This document shows, piece after piece, positions 27,265 through 34,581 of a stretch of DNA of 64,000 nucleotides (the stretch's first letter is position 1; the number at the start of each line of letters is the position of its first letter). The stretch covers positions 186,001 through 250,000 of the forward strand of contig NZ_JAKLUA010000010.1 of assembly GCF_022012435.1 (NCBI RefSeq), read 5' to 3'. Source of the stretch: Bradyrhizobium zhengyangense. GTDB taxonomy: Bacteria; Pseudomonadota; Alphaproteobacteria; Rhizobiales; Xanthobacteraceae. Under the pieces are notes generated by a model. It was not told the origin of the DNA. It worked only from the letters and a program-made list of their open reading frames with translations, and did not search any database. The position numbers were made by a program, and so were the translations under genes.

Positions 27265-27975
27265 ATGGCCAAAGTCGACACATCGCTGGTTGCGCATTTG
27301 CCGATGTTTGCGGGCGTCAAGCCTGATGACCTCGACGAGATCCTGCGCGAGGCCCGCTCTGCGCGCTATCCTAGGAACACCGCCATATTCGAGCAGGGCG
27401 CAGACGCACAGTCGTTCTTCCTGCTGCTGCATGGCCATGTCCGCGCGGCCAAGACCACGCCGACCGGCGAGCAGATCGTGGTGCGCTATGTCGCGCCTGG
27501 CGAGACCTTTGGGCTGGCGATGGCGATCGGAGCTGCGCACTATCCGGCAACCGCGCTCGCTGTCGACGACAGCGTCGTCCTGATCTGGCCCACGTCTGCC
27601 TGGCCGCGTCTGGTCGAGCGGTTTCCCGCGCTTGCCGCCAACACAATGCAGACCGTCGGCAAGCGGCTGCAGGAGAGCCACACCCGTATCCTGGAAATGT
27701 CGACCCAGCAGGTCGAGCAACGCGTCGCACATGCGCTGCTGCGGCTCGCCAATCAATCCGGCAAGAAGCTCGACCATGGCATTGAGATCGACTTCCCGAT
27801 CAGTCGCCAGGACATTGCTCAGATGACCGGCACTACGTTGCATACGGTCAGCCGCATCCTCAGCGGCTGGGAGAGCCAGGGTCTCGTCGAGAGCGGCCGG
27901 CAGCGCATCATCCTGCGCGAGCCGCACAAGATTGTCGTGCTGGCGGAGCGGAGCCCGGACAGCGGCGCCGCCTGA
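27265..27975 (+). CDS. nnrR: Crp/Fnr-family nitrogen-oxide regulator NnrR
   Basis: A 236-residue regulator. The N-terminal cyclic-nucleotide-binding-like domain (about 10-125) has the FEQGADAQSFFLLLHG core. A dimerisation helix follows, then a C-terminal HTH with ISRQDIAQMTGTTLHTVSRIL (residues about 175-195). There is no N-terminal Cys cluster, so it is not an Fe-S FNR. NnrR/DNR proteins sense NO through heme and activate nir and nor genes. An AAGGAGG box lies 5 bp ahead of the ATG. Location beside nnrS and near nirK supports the name. Confidence 0.88.
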   Translation: MAKVDTSLVAHLPMFAGVKPDDLDEILREARSARYPRNTAIFEQGADAQSFFLLLHGHVRAAKTTPTGEQIVVRYVAPGETFGLAMAIGAAHYPATALAVDDSVVLIWPTSAWPRLVERFPALAANTMQTVGKRLQESHTRILEMSTQQVEQRVAHALLRLANQSGKKLDHGIEIDFPISRQDIAQMTGTTLHTVSRILSGWESQGLVESGRQRIILREPHKIVVLAERSPDSGAA

Positions 27976-28059
27976 CAATAGGAGTGAGGGCGCTTCCGCT
28001 TACGGCGAAAGCGCTGCCTCACCCGACATCCGCGCGCCCGGCGCAGATTTCGACCCACT

Positions 28060-28257
28060 TCACGCCGGCACACAATCGCTCAGCGCGGTCAGGAATTTGT
28101 CGCGGTCGATGCCATGCTCGCGGCAAGCGTCGTCCACGGTGTGGAAGGTCGCGATCGGACAGCCGACACAGGCCATCCTGAAGGCGAGGAACACCCGAAT
28201 CGTGTGCGGCGCCGTGCGCATGATGTCATCGACCAAATCGTCGGATCCGAAGGGCAT
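28060..28257 (-). CDS. Redox disulfide (DUF1858/hybrid-cluster-associated) protein
   Basis: A 65-residue protein. It has DDIMRTAPHTIRVFLAFRMACVGCPIA, quoted here by its key CVGC pair near residues 31-34, and DACREHGIDRDKFLTAL. This is the small redox-disulfide domain found next to hybrid-cluster proteins and in nitrogen-oxide gene sets. The CxxC pair plus a later Cys are the likely redox site. It lies 73 bp downstream of hemN on the same strand, so they probably form an operon. The start at 28257 is set by the domain edge; the frame extends upstream as shadow. Confidence 0.82.
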   Translation of the reverse strand: MPFGSDDLVDDIMRTAPHTIRVFLAFRMACVGCPIATFHTVDDACREHGIDRDKFLTALSDCVPA

Positions 28258-28330
28258 GGACAACTCCGTTCCGACATGAAGATAGCGGGGTTGGCCGGAG
28301 GTTCTTTGTTGAAGCGCAAGCTGCTGGCGA

Positions 28331-29683
28331 CTACACAGCCCGGCTGTGCAGCTGCTTGCCCGGATCCAGATGCGCGTCGAATGCGGCGGCGACGCTGCGG
28401 ACCAGGAAGCGCGAGTCGTTGGCGACCGCAAGACGGTCGCCGTCCAGTCTCACCACGCCGTCCGAGATCAGCGACTTGAGCCGCGACGCCGATTGCAGCA
28501 TCTCCTTTGGCTCGGCGCCATGGCGCGCGCAGATGTCGCCGAGATCGACGCCGAACTCGCACATGATCCGTTCGATGATGTCAGCGCGCAGCCGGTCGTC
28601 GTCCGTAAGCCCATAGCCCTTCGCGGTGGCGAGGCGACCCGCTGCGATGCTCTGCTGATAGGCGCCGATCTGCACCTCGTTCTGGACGTAGCCCTGCGGC
28701 AGGTGTCCGATGGCGCTGGCGCCGAAGCCGAGCAGGACCTCGCCCTTGTCGGTGGTATAGCCTTGGAAGTTGCGCCGCAGCGTCCCCTGCTCGTAGGCCA
28801 CGGCCATAGCGTCCTCAGGTCTTGCGAAATGGTCGAGGCCAATCTGCACGTAGCCGGCCTCCTTCAGCGCGTTGGCGATGGCGCAGGCCTGGTCGTGGCG
28901 TGCGAGACCGTCCGGCAAATGGGCCTCGTTGATCATGCGCTGGTGCCGCTTGAAACTTGGCACATGTGCGTAGCCGAACACGGAGAATCGATCGGGCGCG
29001 AGTTCGAGCGAGCGTCGCACCGTATCCAGGCAGGATGCGATGGTCTGGTGCGGCAGACCGTAGATCAGATCGAAATTGATTCCCCCGATACCGGCCTGCC
29101 GGAGCATATCGACGACGGAGGCGGTCTGCTCATAACTTTGGACACGGTTGATCGCGCGCTGCACGAGGGGATCGAAACTCTGCACGCCGAGGCTGGCGCG
29201 GTTGACGCCGGAGAGCCGCATGGCCTCGACCATCTCTGCGGTCAATGTGCGCGGGTCGATCTCGACCGCGATCTCAGCCGAGGGCAGCACGAAGAAGGCT
29301 TGGCGCATCGCTGCCATCACTTCCGCAAAGGCCTCCGGCGCCATGATCGTCGGCGTACCGCCGCCGAAATGGATATGCTCGACCTTGATGCGGCGGCCGA
29401 TGGTATCAGCGACCAGCGTGACCTCGCTGAGGAGGGTCCGCTGATAGGCAGCGACAAGCTCATCGCGGCGGACGATCTGGGTATGGCAGCCGCAGTACCA
29501 GCACATCTCGCGGCAGAACGGCACGTGCAGATAGAGCGATGCACTGGCGCCTGAGGGAAGCTCGGACAGCCAGCGTGAGTAGGTGTCGGCACCGATCTCC
29601 GGCGAGAAGTGCGGGGCGGTCGGATAGCTCGTGTAGCGCGGCAATCTCTCTTCGCCATAGCTCGCCGCGAGGTCGGTCCTCAT
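28331..29683 (-). CDS. hemN: Oxygen-independent coproporphyrinogen III oxidase
   Basis: HemN (450 residues) is the radical-SAM enzyme that converts coproporphyrinogen III to protoporphyrinogen IX without oxygen. The CREMCWYCGC motif near residue 58 carries the CxxxCxxC iron-sulfur cluster ligands plus the extra Cys, and YTSYPTAPHFSP is the standard N-terminal pattern. GGGTPT and SLGVQSFDP follow as expected. A FixK-type box (29768-29781) lies 91 bp upstream of the ATG. It provides heme for respiratory enzymes under low oxygen, in keeping with the neighbouring denitrification genes. Confidence 0.95.
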   Translation of the reverse strand: MRTDLAASYGEERLPRYTSYPTAPHFSPEIGADTYSRWLSELPSGASASLYLHVPFCREMCWYCGCHTQIVRRDELVAAYQRTLLSEVTLVADTIGRRIKVEHIHFGGGTPTIMAPEAFAEVMAAMRQAFFVLPSAEIAVEIDPRTLTAEMVEAMRLSGVNRASLGVQSFDPLVQRAINRVQSYEQTASVVDMLRQAGIGGINFDLIYGLPHQTIASCLDTVRRSLELAPDRFSVFGYAHVPSFKRHQRMINEAHLPDGLARHDQACAIANALKEAGYVQIGLDHFARPEDAMAVAYEQGTLRRNFQGYTTDKGEVLLGFGASAIGHLPQGYVQNEVQIGAYQQSIAAGRLATAKGYGLTDDDRLRADIIERIMCEFGVDLGDICARHGAEPKEMLQSASRLKSLISDGVVRLDGDRLAVANDSRFLVRSVAAAFDAHLDPGKQLHSRAV

Positions 29684-29767
29684 ATCTTACCCATTCGTAA
29701 AATTGACGCTGCATGCAGCCGCAGCAACCCTGGATACAGAGAATGACCCGTTTTCCACCAGACGACC

Positions 29768-29781
29768 TTGCGCTTGCGCAA
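29768..29781. promoter_or_regulatory. FixK/NnrR-type binding site between hemN and small membrane gene
   Basis: TTGCGCTTGCGCAA matches TTG(A/C)-N6-(T/G)CAA perfectly and is palindromic apart from its centre. It lies 91 bp from the hemN ATG and 69 bp from the ATG at 29844. Low-oxygen or NO control of both genes is inferred. Confidence 0.72.
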
Positions 29782-29843
29782 AGTGCGGGCGCCGGATCGC
29801 GACCAGTGTGGCGTTTAATCATCATCCCCTTGGGAGATAGCCG

Positions 29844-30050
29844 ATGGCGTCGTTTGCGCTCGACCTCGTTCTCTGGCTAGCCGGTATCCGTGGCCACATC
29901 CCGCGCTTCGACGACTTCCGTCCCGTCCCCGTCGCGCCCACCGCCGGCGCAAATCGTCTCGTGCACACGCTGGTCATCGTGGCTGCCGTGCTCGCCATGC
30001 TGTCGCTCGCGGTCTGGGGTACCGTCTGGATTGCGATCGAGATTCTCTAA
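29844..30050 (+). CDS. Small single-pass membrane protein, unknown
   Basis: A 68-residue protein. The N-terminal part (MASFALDLVLWLAGIRGHIP) is amphipathic or short hydrophobic; the central region is polar with Pro, and a strong transmembrane helix lies at about 44-66 (VIVAAVLAMLSLAVWGTVWI). A GGGAGATAG box precedes the ATG. I do not recognise the family. It stands between hemN and nirK, with a FixK-type box 69 bp upstream, so it is probably a low-oxygen gene and may belong to the denitrification set. Confidence 0.6.
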   Translation: MASFALDLVLWLAGIRGHIPRFDDFRPVPVAPTAGANRLVHTLVIVAAVLAMLSLAVWGTVWIAIEIL

Positions 30051-30118
30051 TCGGCGCATCCAGCTACGCGCTTCGGTCCACCCTTAAGGGATTCACCGGA
30101 GGCGAATCCGGCAAAAGC

Positions 30119-30132
30119 TTGTCGCAGCGCAA
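30119..30132. promoter_or_regulatory. FixK/NnrR-type box upstream of nirK
   Basis: TTGTCGCAGCGCAA fits TTG-N8-CAA with one mismatch to the (A/C) position of the FixK consensus. Its centre lies 75 bp ahead of the nirK ATG at 30201, so a class II arrangement gives a leader of about 34 nt. The left half is weaker than in the two boxes upstream. Confidence 0.65.
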
Positions 30133-30200
30133 ACACGATTGCCGCAACAGGCGCAGACTGCATCCGTCATCAAACGCTTTTCAGATGAAGGATGCTTCCG

Positions 30201-31298
30201 ATGTTTACCCGCAGAGCCGCATTGATCAGCGCCGCCGCGACCGCGCTGATGCTGGCAGCGCCCGCTTTCGCCGCCAACGACCTCAACCTGCCGCGGCAGA
30301 AGGTGGAGCTGGTCGCCCCGCCCTTCGTGCATGCGCACGAGCAGGCGACCAAGCAGGGCCCCAAGATCATGGAGTTCACGCTCACCATCGAGGAGAAGAA
30401 GGTCGTCATCGACGAGAAGGGCACCACCTTCCAGGCCATGACGTTCAACGGCTCGATGCCGGGCCCGCTGATGGTCGTGCATGAGGGCGACTATGTCGAA
30501 GTGACGCTGGTCAATCCCTCGACCAACTCCATGCCGCACAATATCGACTTCCACTCCGCGACTGGCGCGCTCGGCGGCGCCGCGCTCACTTTGATCAATC
30601 CCGGTGAGCAGGTCGTATTGCGCTGGAAGGCCACGCGGACCGGCGTGTTCGTCTATCACTGCGCTCCCGGCGGCCCGATGATTCCCTGGCACGTCGTCTC
30701 CGGCATGAACGGCGCCGTGATGGTGCTGCCGCGCGACGGACTGAACGACGGCAAGGGCCACGCGCTGAAATACGACAAGGTCTATTATATCGGCGAGCAG
30801 GACATGTACGTGCCGCGCGACGAGAAGGGCAATTTCAAATCCTACGACTCGCCGGGCGAAGCCTTCACCGACACTGAAGAGGTGATGAAGAAGCTCATCC
30901 CGTCCCACGTCGTGTTCAACGGCAAGGTCGGCGCCCTCACCGGCAAGAACGCGCTGACGGCGAATGTCGGCGAGAACGTCCTGATCGTGCATTCGCAGGC
31001 CAACCGCGACAGCCGTCCGCACCTGATCGGCGGCCACGGCGATTATGTCTGGGAGACCGGAAAATTCTCCAATGCGCCGGAGACCGGGCTCGAGACCTGG
31101 TTCATCCGCGGCGGCTCCGCGGGAGCGGCGATGTACAAGTTCCTGCAACCCGGCATCTACGCCTATGTCACGCATAATCTGATCGAAGCTGCCGACCTCG
31201 GCGCCACCGCCCACTTCAAGATCGAGGGCAAGTGGAACGACGATCTGATGACCCAGGTGAAGGCGCCTGCGGAGATACCGCCCGCCAGCACCAACTAG
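30201..31298 (+). CDS. nirK: Copper-containing nitrite reductase (NO-forming)
   Basis: NirK (365 residues) reduces nitrite to nitric oxide in the periplasm. A twin-arginine signal FTRRAALISAAAT leads to cleavage near AFAAN. Type-1 copper ligands are His113, Cys154, His164 and Met169; type-2 ligands are His118, His153 and the His in AYVTHNLIE. Asp116 and the His of DSRPHLIGGHG are the catalytic pair. The ATG at 30201 has a GAAGGA box 8 bp upstream; an ATG three codons earlier is also possible but has poor spacing. It is followed by nirV. Confidence 0.96.
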   Translation: MFTRRAALISAAATALMLAAPAFAANDLNLPRQKVELVAPPFVHAHEQATKQGPKIMEFTLTIEEKKVVIDEKGTTFQAMTFNGSMPGPLMVVHEGDYVEVTLVNPSTNSMPHNIDFHSATGALGGAALTLINPGEQVVLRWKATRTGVFVYHCAPGGPMIPWHVVSGMNGAVMVLPRDGLNDGKGHALKYDKVYYIGEQDMYVPRDEKGNFKSYDSPGEAFTDTEEVMKKLIPSHVVFNGKVGALTGKNALTANVGENVLIVHSQANRDSRPHLIGGHGDYVWETGKFSNAPETGLETWFIRGGSAGAAMYKFLQPGIYAYVTHNLIEAADLGATAHFKIEGKWNDDLMTQVKAPAEIPPASTN

Positions 31299-31307
31299 AG
31301 GCGACAA

Positions 31308-31329
31308 GGGGCCGGCCGTTACCGGCCCC
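31308..31329 (+). terminator. Intercistronic hairpin after nirK
   Basis: GGGGCCGG and CCGGCCCC form a perfect 8-bp stem around CCGTTA, 10 bp after the nirK stop and 20 bp before the nirV start. The T-run is absent, so it looks like an attenuator or mRNA-stabilising hairpin rather than a full stop. Confidence 0.6.
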
Positions 31330-31349
31330 TCCTCGTTCGGGGAACGACC

Positions 31350-32225
31350 ATGCTGATTGCATTCAAGCTCAAATTGCTGCTCGCCTGCGCGGCCGGCTTC
31401 GCAGGACCGCTGGCCGTTGCGCCACTGGTTTCCGAGATGACAACGCACGACGCGCAAGGCGAGCCTGCGATCGTCGAGATTGCCGCGGGCAGCTTCGCCT
31501 ACCGCGAGGCCGGCGATTTCACCCGCGCCGGGCAGCAGGCCGAGGCACCGCTGCACACATTGCAATTCACGAAGCCGCTCCATGTCATGCGCGAGCAGGT
31601 CTCCTCGGCCGACTACCAGCTTTGCGTGCAGGATGGCGAATGCCGCGCGCTTGATCGCGGCGTCGCGATTGCGCCCGACCGTCCTGCGGTACAGGTGAGC
31701 TGGCACGATGCGCAGGCATATGCGAGCTGGCTGTCGCGCAAGACCGGCCACCATTACCGCCTGCCGAGCGACGCCGAATGGGCTTTTGCGGCGGGCTCGC
31801 GCTTCAAGGACGATGGCGCGCCCGCGGACGCGGACAATCCGGCAAAGCGCTGGATCAGCCGCTACGAGCGCGAATCCGAGCGCGACCTTTCCGACACCAC
31901 GGCCTATCCGTTCGGCAAGTTCGGCCTCAACGAGCGTGGCGTGTCCGACGTCGCCGGCAATGTCTGGGAGTGGACTTCAACCTGCTTCGTGCGCTCGCGC
32001 GTCGATGCATCAGGTAACGCCGGCCGCCCGACGGTGAATTGCGGCGTACGCATCGCCGAAGGCGCGCACCGCGCCTACGTCACCGACTTCATCCGCGACG
32101 CACGCGCCGGCGGCTGCGCACAGGGCGTGCCGCCCGCCAATCTCGGTTTTCGTTTGGTCCGCGAGGAGCGGTCATGGGTGGCGAACGTGTCGGCGCGGTG
32201 GGGCAAAGTGTGGGCGAGGTCGTAG
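31350..32225 (+). CDS. nirV: NirV-like formylglycine-generating-enzyme-family protein
   Basis: A 291-residue SUMF1/FGE-sulfatase-domain protein that commonly follows nirK. It has an N-terminal hydrophobic segment (LKLLLACAAGFAGPL), then a FGE fold with RPAVQVSWHDAQAYASWLS, RLPSDAEWAFAA, DVAGNVWEWTSTCF and LGFRLVREE, quoted in parts. The active-site Cys pair of true formylglycine enzymes is not evident, which agrees with NirV not being a standard FGE. Its exact role in denitrification is not known. About 50 bp separate it from nirK, and a hairpin lies between. Confidence 0.87.
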   Translation: MLIAFKLKLLLACAAGFAGPLAVAPLVSEMTTHDAQGEPAIVEIAAGSFAYREAGDFTRAGQQAEAPLHTLQFTKPLHVMREQVSSADYQLCVQDGECRALDRGVAIAPDRPAVQVSWHDAQAYASWLSRKTGHHYRLPSDAEWAFAAGSRFKDDGAPADADNPAKRWISRYERESERDLSDTTAYPFGKFGLNERGVSDVAGNVWEWTSTCFVRSRVDASGNAGRPTVNCGVRIAEGAHRAYVTDFIRDARAGGCAQGVPPANLGFRLVREERSWVANVSARWGKVWARS

Positions 32226-32254
32226 CCGCCTAGCCCGGATGGAGCGCAGCGAGG

Positions 32255-32890
32255 TCAAATTGCGCGCGCGAACATGCGAAATCCGGGCGCTCCGATGATC
32301 GCCTCGAAGGCGGGGTCTCGCTTCTCTTCCGCAAAGGCAAAACCGGCCTTGGCATAAGCCCGCTCTGCGGGCTCGTTGCCGATCAGGAACGAGATCGTTG
32401 CGCGATTAAATCCAGCCGTCCGCCCCTTCTCGAGCGCCTGCGCGATCAGTGCCTGCACGAGGCCGCGGCCGCGATAGGCGGGATCGGTCGCGACATGCTC
32501 GATCATCCAGTCACCCTCGCCGCCTTGAACCCAGCAGTCCCGGACATAGGCGCCGCGTCGGCGGATGGCCTCCAGCTCGGACGCAGTCAACCCAGTCGCT
32601 GCGCCGACCTCCGCGATCGCAGCCCACGCCGCCGGGCCGGTGCCGGCCGCAGGCACGGCACAGAGCGCAGCGGCGGGTTTGTCATCGCATTCCGCGATCA
32701 GGAAGTTCTGATAATGCCACATCGACACGGCCTGTGCGGTCGCGATACGCGCGATGAAATCGCGGCACTGCTGTTCCGGCCAGCCCAGCGCAATGTCGAA
32801 CCAGCCGCGCGGCCGGTGGCCGCGCTGCGATGGCAGGATGGTTCTGGCGATGAAATCGGCATCGTCGGGACGCGCAGACCGTATCGTCAT
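32255..32890 (-). CDS. GNAT-family N-acetyltransferase
   Basis: A 211-residue acetyltransferase. N-terminal SARPDDADFIARTI and the acetyl-CoA-binding motif RGRGLVQALIAQALE (residues about 145-160) are present, followed by GNEPAERAYAKAGFAFAEEK, the usual motif-B turn. The acceptor substrate is unknown. It lies 22 bp from scoB on the same strand, which suggests cotranscription, although the functions need not be related. Confidence 0.85.
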   Translation of the reverse strand: MTIRSARPDDADFIARTILPSQRGHRPRGWFDIALGWPEQQCRDFIARIATAQAVSMWHYQNFLIAECDDKPAAALCAVPAAGTGPAAWAAIAEVGAATGLTASELEAIRRRGAYVRDCWVQGGEGDWMIEHVATDPAYRGRGLVQALIAQALEKGRTAGFNRATISFLIGNEPAERAYAKAGFAFAEEKRDPAFEAIIGAPGFRMFARAI

Positions 32891-32912
32891 GCGCGCCCCC
32901 TTTGCCAGGACC

Positions 32913-33563
32913 TTACGTGTTCTTCAGCGCGACGCGGAATTCGGCTTCGGTCTTGGCCTTGACCTCATCGAGCGTGACGCCGTCGGCGAGCTCGATCAGA
33001 GCCATGCCGCCGTCCCCGTGCTTGTCGATGGTGAAGACGGCGAGATCGGTCACGACCATGTCGACGACGCGCTCGCCGGTCAGCGGCAGATTGCACTTCT
33101 TCAGGAGCTTGGCGCCGTCCTTGGCCGAATGCTCCATCACGACGACGACGCGCTTGACGCCGGCGACGAGGTCCATCGCGCCGCCCATGCCCTTGACCAT
33201 CTTGCCGGGGATCATCCAGTTGGCGAGGTCGCCGTTCTGGGCCACCTGCATGGCGCCGAGGATCGACAGATCCATGTGGCCGCCGCGGATCATGCCGAAG
33301 GAATCCGCGCTGGAGAAATAAGAGGTCGACGGCAGCTCGCTCACGGTCTGCTTGCCGGCGTTGATGAGATCGGCATCTTCCTCGCCCTCATAGGGGAACG
33401 GGCCCATGCCGAGCATGCCGTTCTCGCTCTGCAGGCTGACGTCGACGCCATCGGGGATGTAGTTCGAGACCAGCGTCGGGATACCGATGCCGAGATTGAC
33501 GTAATAGCCGTCACGCAATTCCTTCGCGGCGCGCGCGGCCATCTGTTCGCGGGTCCAGGCCAT
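32913..33563 (-). CDS. scoB: 3-oxoacid CoA-transferase subunit B
   Basis: The 216-residue B subunit of succinyl-CoA:3-ketoacid CoA-transferase, which activates acetoacetate using succinyl-CoA. The active-site Glu lies in SENGMLG near residue 80, and GGAMDLVAG and TDLAVF follow as in the family. The start overlaps the stop of scoA by one base (TGATG), so the subunits are translationally coupled. Length normal. Confidence 0.95.
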   Translation of the reverse strand: MAWTREQMAARAAKELRDGYYVNLGIGIPTLVSNYIPDGVDVSLQSENGMLGMGPFPYEGEEDADLINAGKQTVSELPSTSYFSSADSFGMIRGGHMDLSILGAMQVAQNGDLANWMIPGKMVKGMGGAMDLVAGVKRVVVVMEHSAKDGAKLLKKCNLPLTGERVVDMVVTDLAVFTIDKHGDGGMALIELADGVTLDEVKAKTEAEFRVALKNT

Positions 33564-34300
33564 CAGATTTCTACTCCTGTTCCGGCCGCGGGCGCGCTCG
33601 ACGGGCGCGGGCGGGTGTTGCGGAATTCGATGCGCTTCTTGGCCGTGCCGACCTCGACGATGCGCTTCACGAAAATGCCGGGCGTGTGGATGTGATCAGG
33701 GTTGAGTTCACCGGCGGGAACCAGGTGCTCGACCTCGGCCACGGTGATCTTCGCGGCGGTCGCCATCATCGGGTTAAAGTTGCGCGCGGTCTTGCGGTAG
33801 ATCAGGTTGCCGGCGGTGTCGCCCTTCCAGGCGTGCACGATGGCGAGGTCGGCGAACAGGCCGCGCTCCATCAGGTACTTCTCGCCGTCGAACTCCTTCA
33901 CTTCCTTGCCTTCGGCGATCAGCGTGCCGACACCGGTCTTGGTGTAGAAGGCCGGGATGCCGGCGCCGCCGGCGCGGATGCGCTCAGCCAGCGTGCCCTG
34001 CGGGTTGAATTCGAGTTCCAGCTCGCCGGCGAGGAATTGCTGGGCGAACAGCTTGTTCTCGCCGACATAGGACGAGATCATCTTCTTGATCTGGCGGGTT
34101 TCCAGGAGGCGCGAGAGCCCGATGCCGTCGACGCCGGCATTGTTCGAGACGACCGTCAGACCCTTCACGCCGGAGTCGCGGATCGCATCGGACAGCGATT
34201 CGGCGATGCCGCAGAGGCCGAAGCCACCCGACATGATCATCATGTTGTCCTTCAGAACGCCCTCGAGCGCCGACTTGGCGTCGGGATAGACCTTGTTCAT
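33563..34300 (-). CDS. scoA: 3-oxoacid CoA-transferase subunit A
   Basis: The 245-residue A subunit. Hallmarks are GGFGLCGIAESL near residue 24, SNNAGVDG, and GGAGIPAFYTKTGVGT. Together with scoB it lets the cell use acetoacetate, for instance from polyhydroxybutyrate or leucine breakdown. It is the first gene of the run and shares an intergenic space of about 280 bp with the divergent AsmA gene. Confidence 0.95.
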   Translation of the reverse strand: MNKVYPDAKSALEGVLKDNMMIMSGGFGLCGIAESLSDAIRDSGVKGLTVVSNNAGVDGIGLSRLLETRQIKKMISSYVGENKLFAQQFLAGELELEFNPQGTLAERIRAGGAGIPAFYTKTGVGTLIAEGKEVKEFDGEKYLMERGLFADLAIVHAWKGDTAGNLIYRKTARNFNPMMATAAKITVAEVEHLVPAGELNPDHIHTPGIFVKRIVEVGTAKKRIEFRNTRPRPSSAPAAGTGVEI

Positions 34301-34421
34301 GCAAAAACCCTCGACTTAAACCTGAGAGGCGCAGCGCCCTTATTGGCGGCGATTATTAGGCGAAATCGTCCGAAGCCGTCAATGATACGGGGTTCTCCGT
34401 TCCGAGGGGCGGTGCTAGAAG

Positions 34422-34440
34422 CTGCCCACGCCGTGGGCAG
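34422..34440. repeat. Perfect short palindrome in scoA-AsmA spacer
   Basis: CTGCCCAC and GTGGGCAG flank GCC, a 19-bp palindrome in the 281-bp divergent spacer. It could be an operator or a hairpin in the AsmA leader. No protein partner is obvious. Confidence 0.4.
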
Positions 34441-34581
34441 AACCGTCCGCGGCCTTGAAAGCGACAAGAAAACCCATCAAGTTGCGGCACTTAACATAAC
34501 AGGACTTGGACAGGATCTTGGCGGGGGCGCGCAGGTTTCCCGGCCCGCCTTTCCGGCTCAAGCGACCAACCCGATCAGGAC

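Noticed and set aside
31350..32225. nirV as a true formylglycine-generating enzyme
   Set aside because: No sulfatase gene is nearby and the active-site Cys pair is not evident; position after nirK favours NirV.
32226..32300. Possible copy of an AGCCCGGATG...ATCCGGG repeat after nirV
   Set aside because: Only the left half is intergenic; the matching ATCCGGG falls in the coding end of the GNAT gene and pairs poorly, so I do not call it a repeat.
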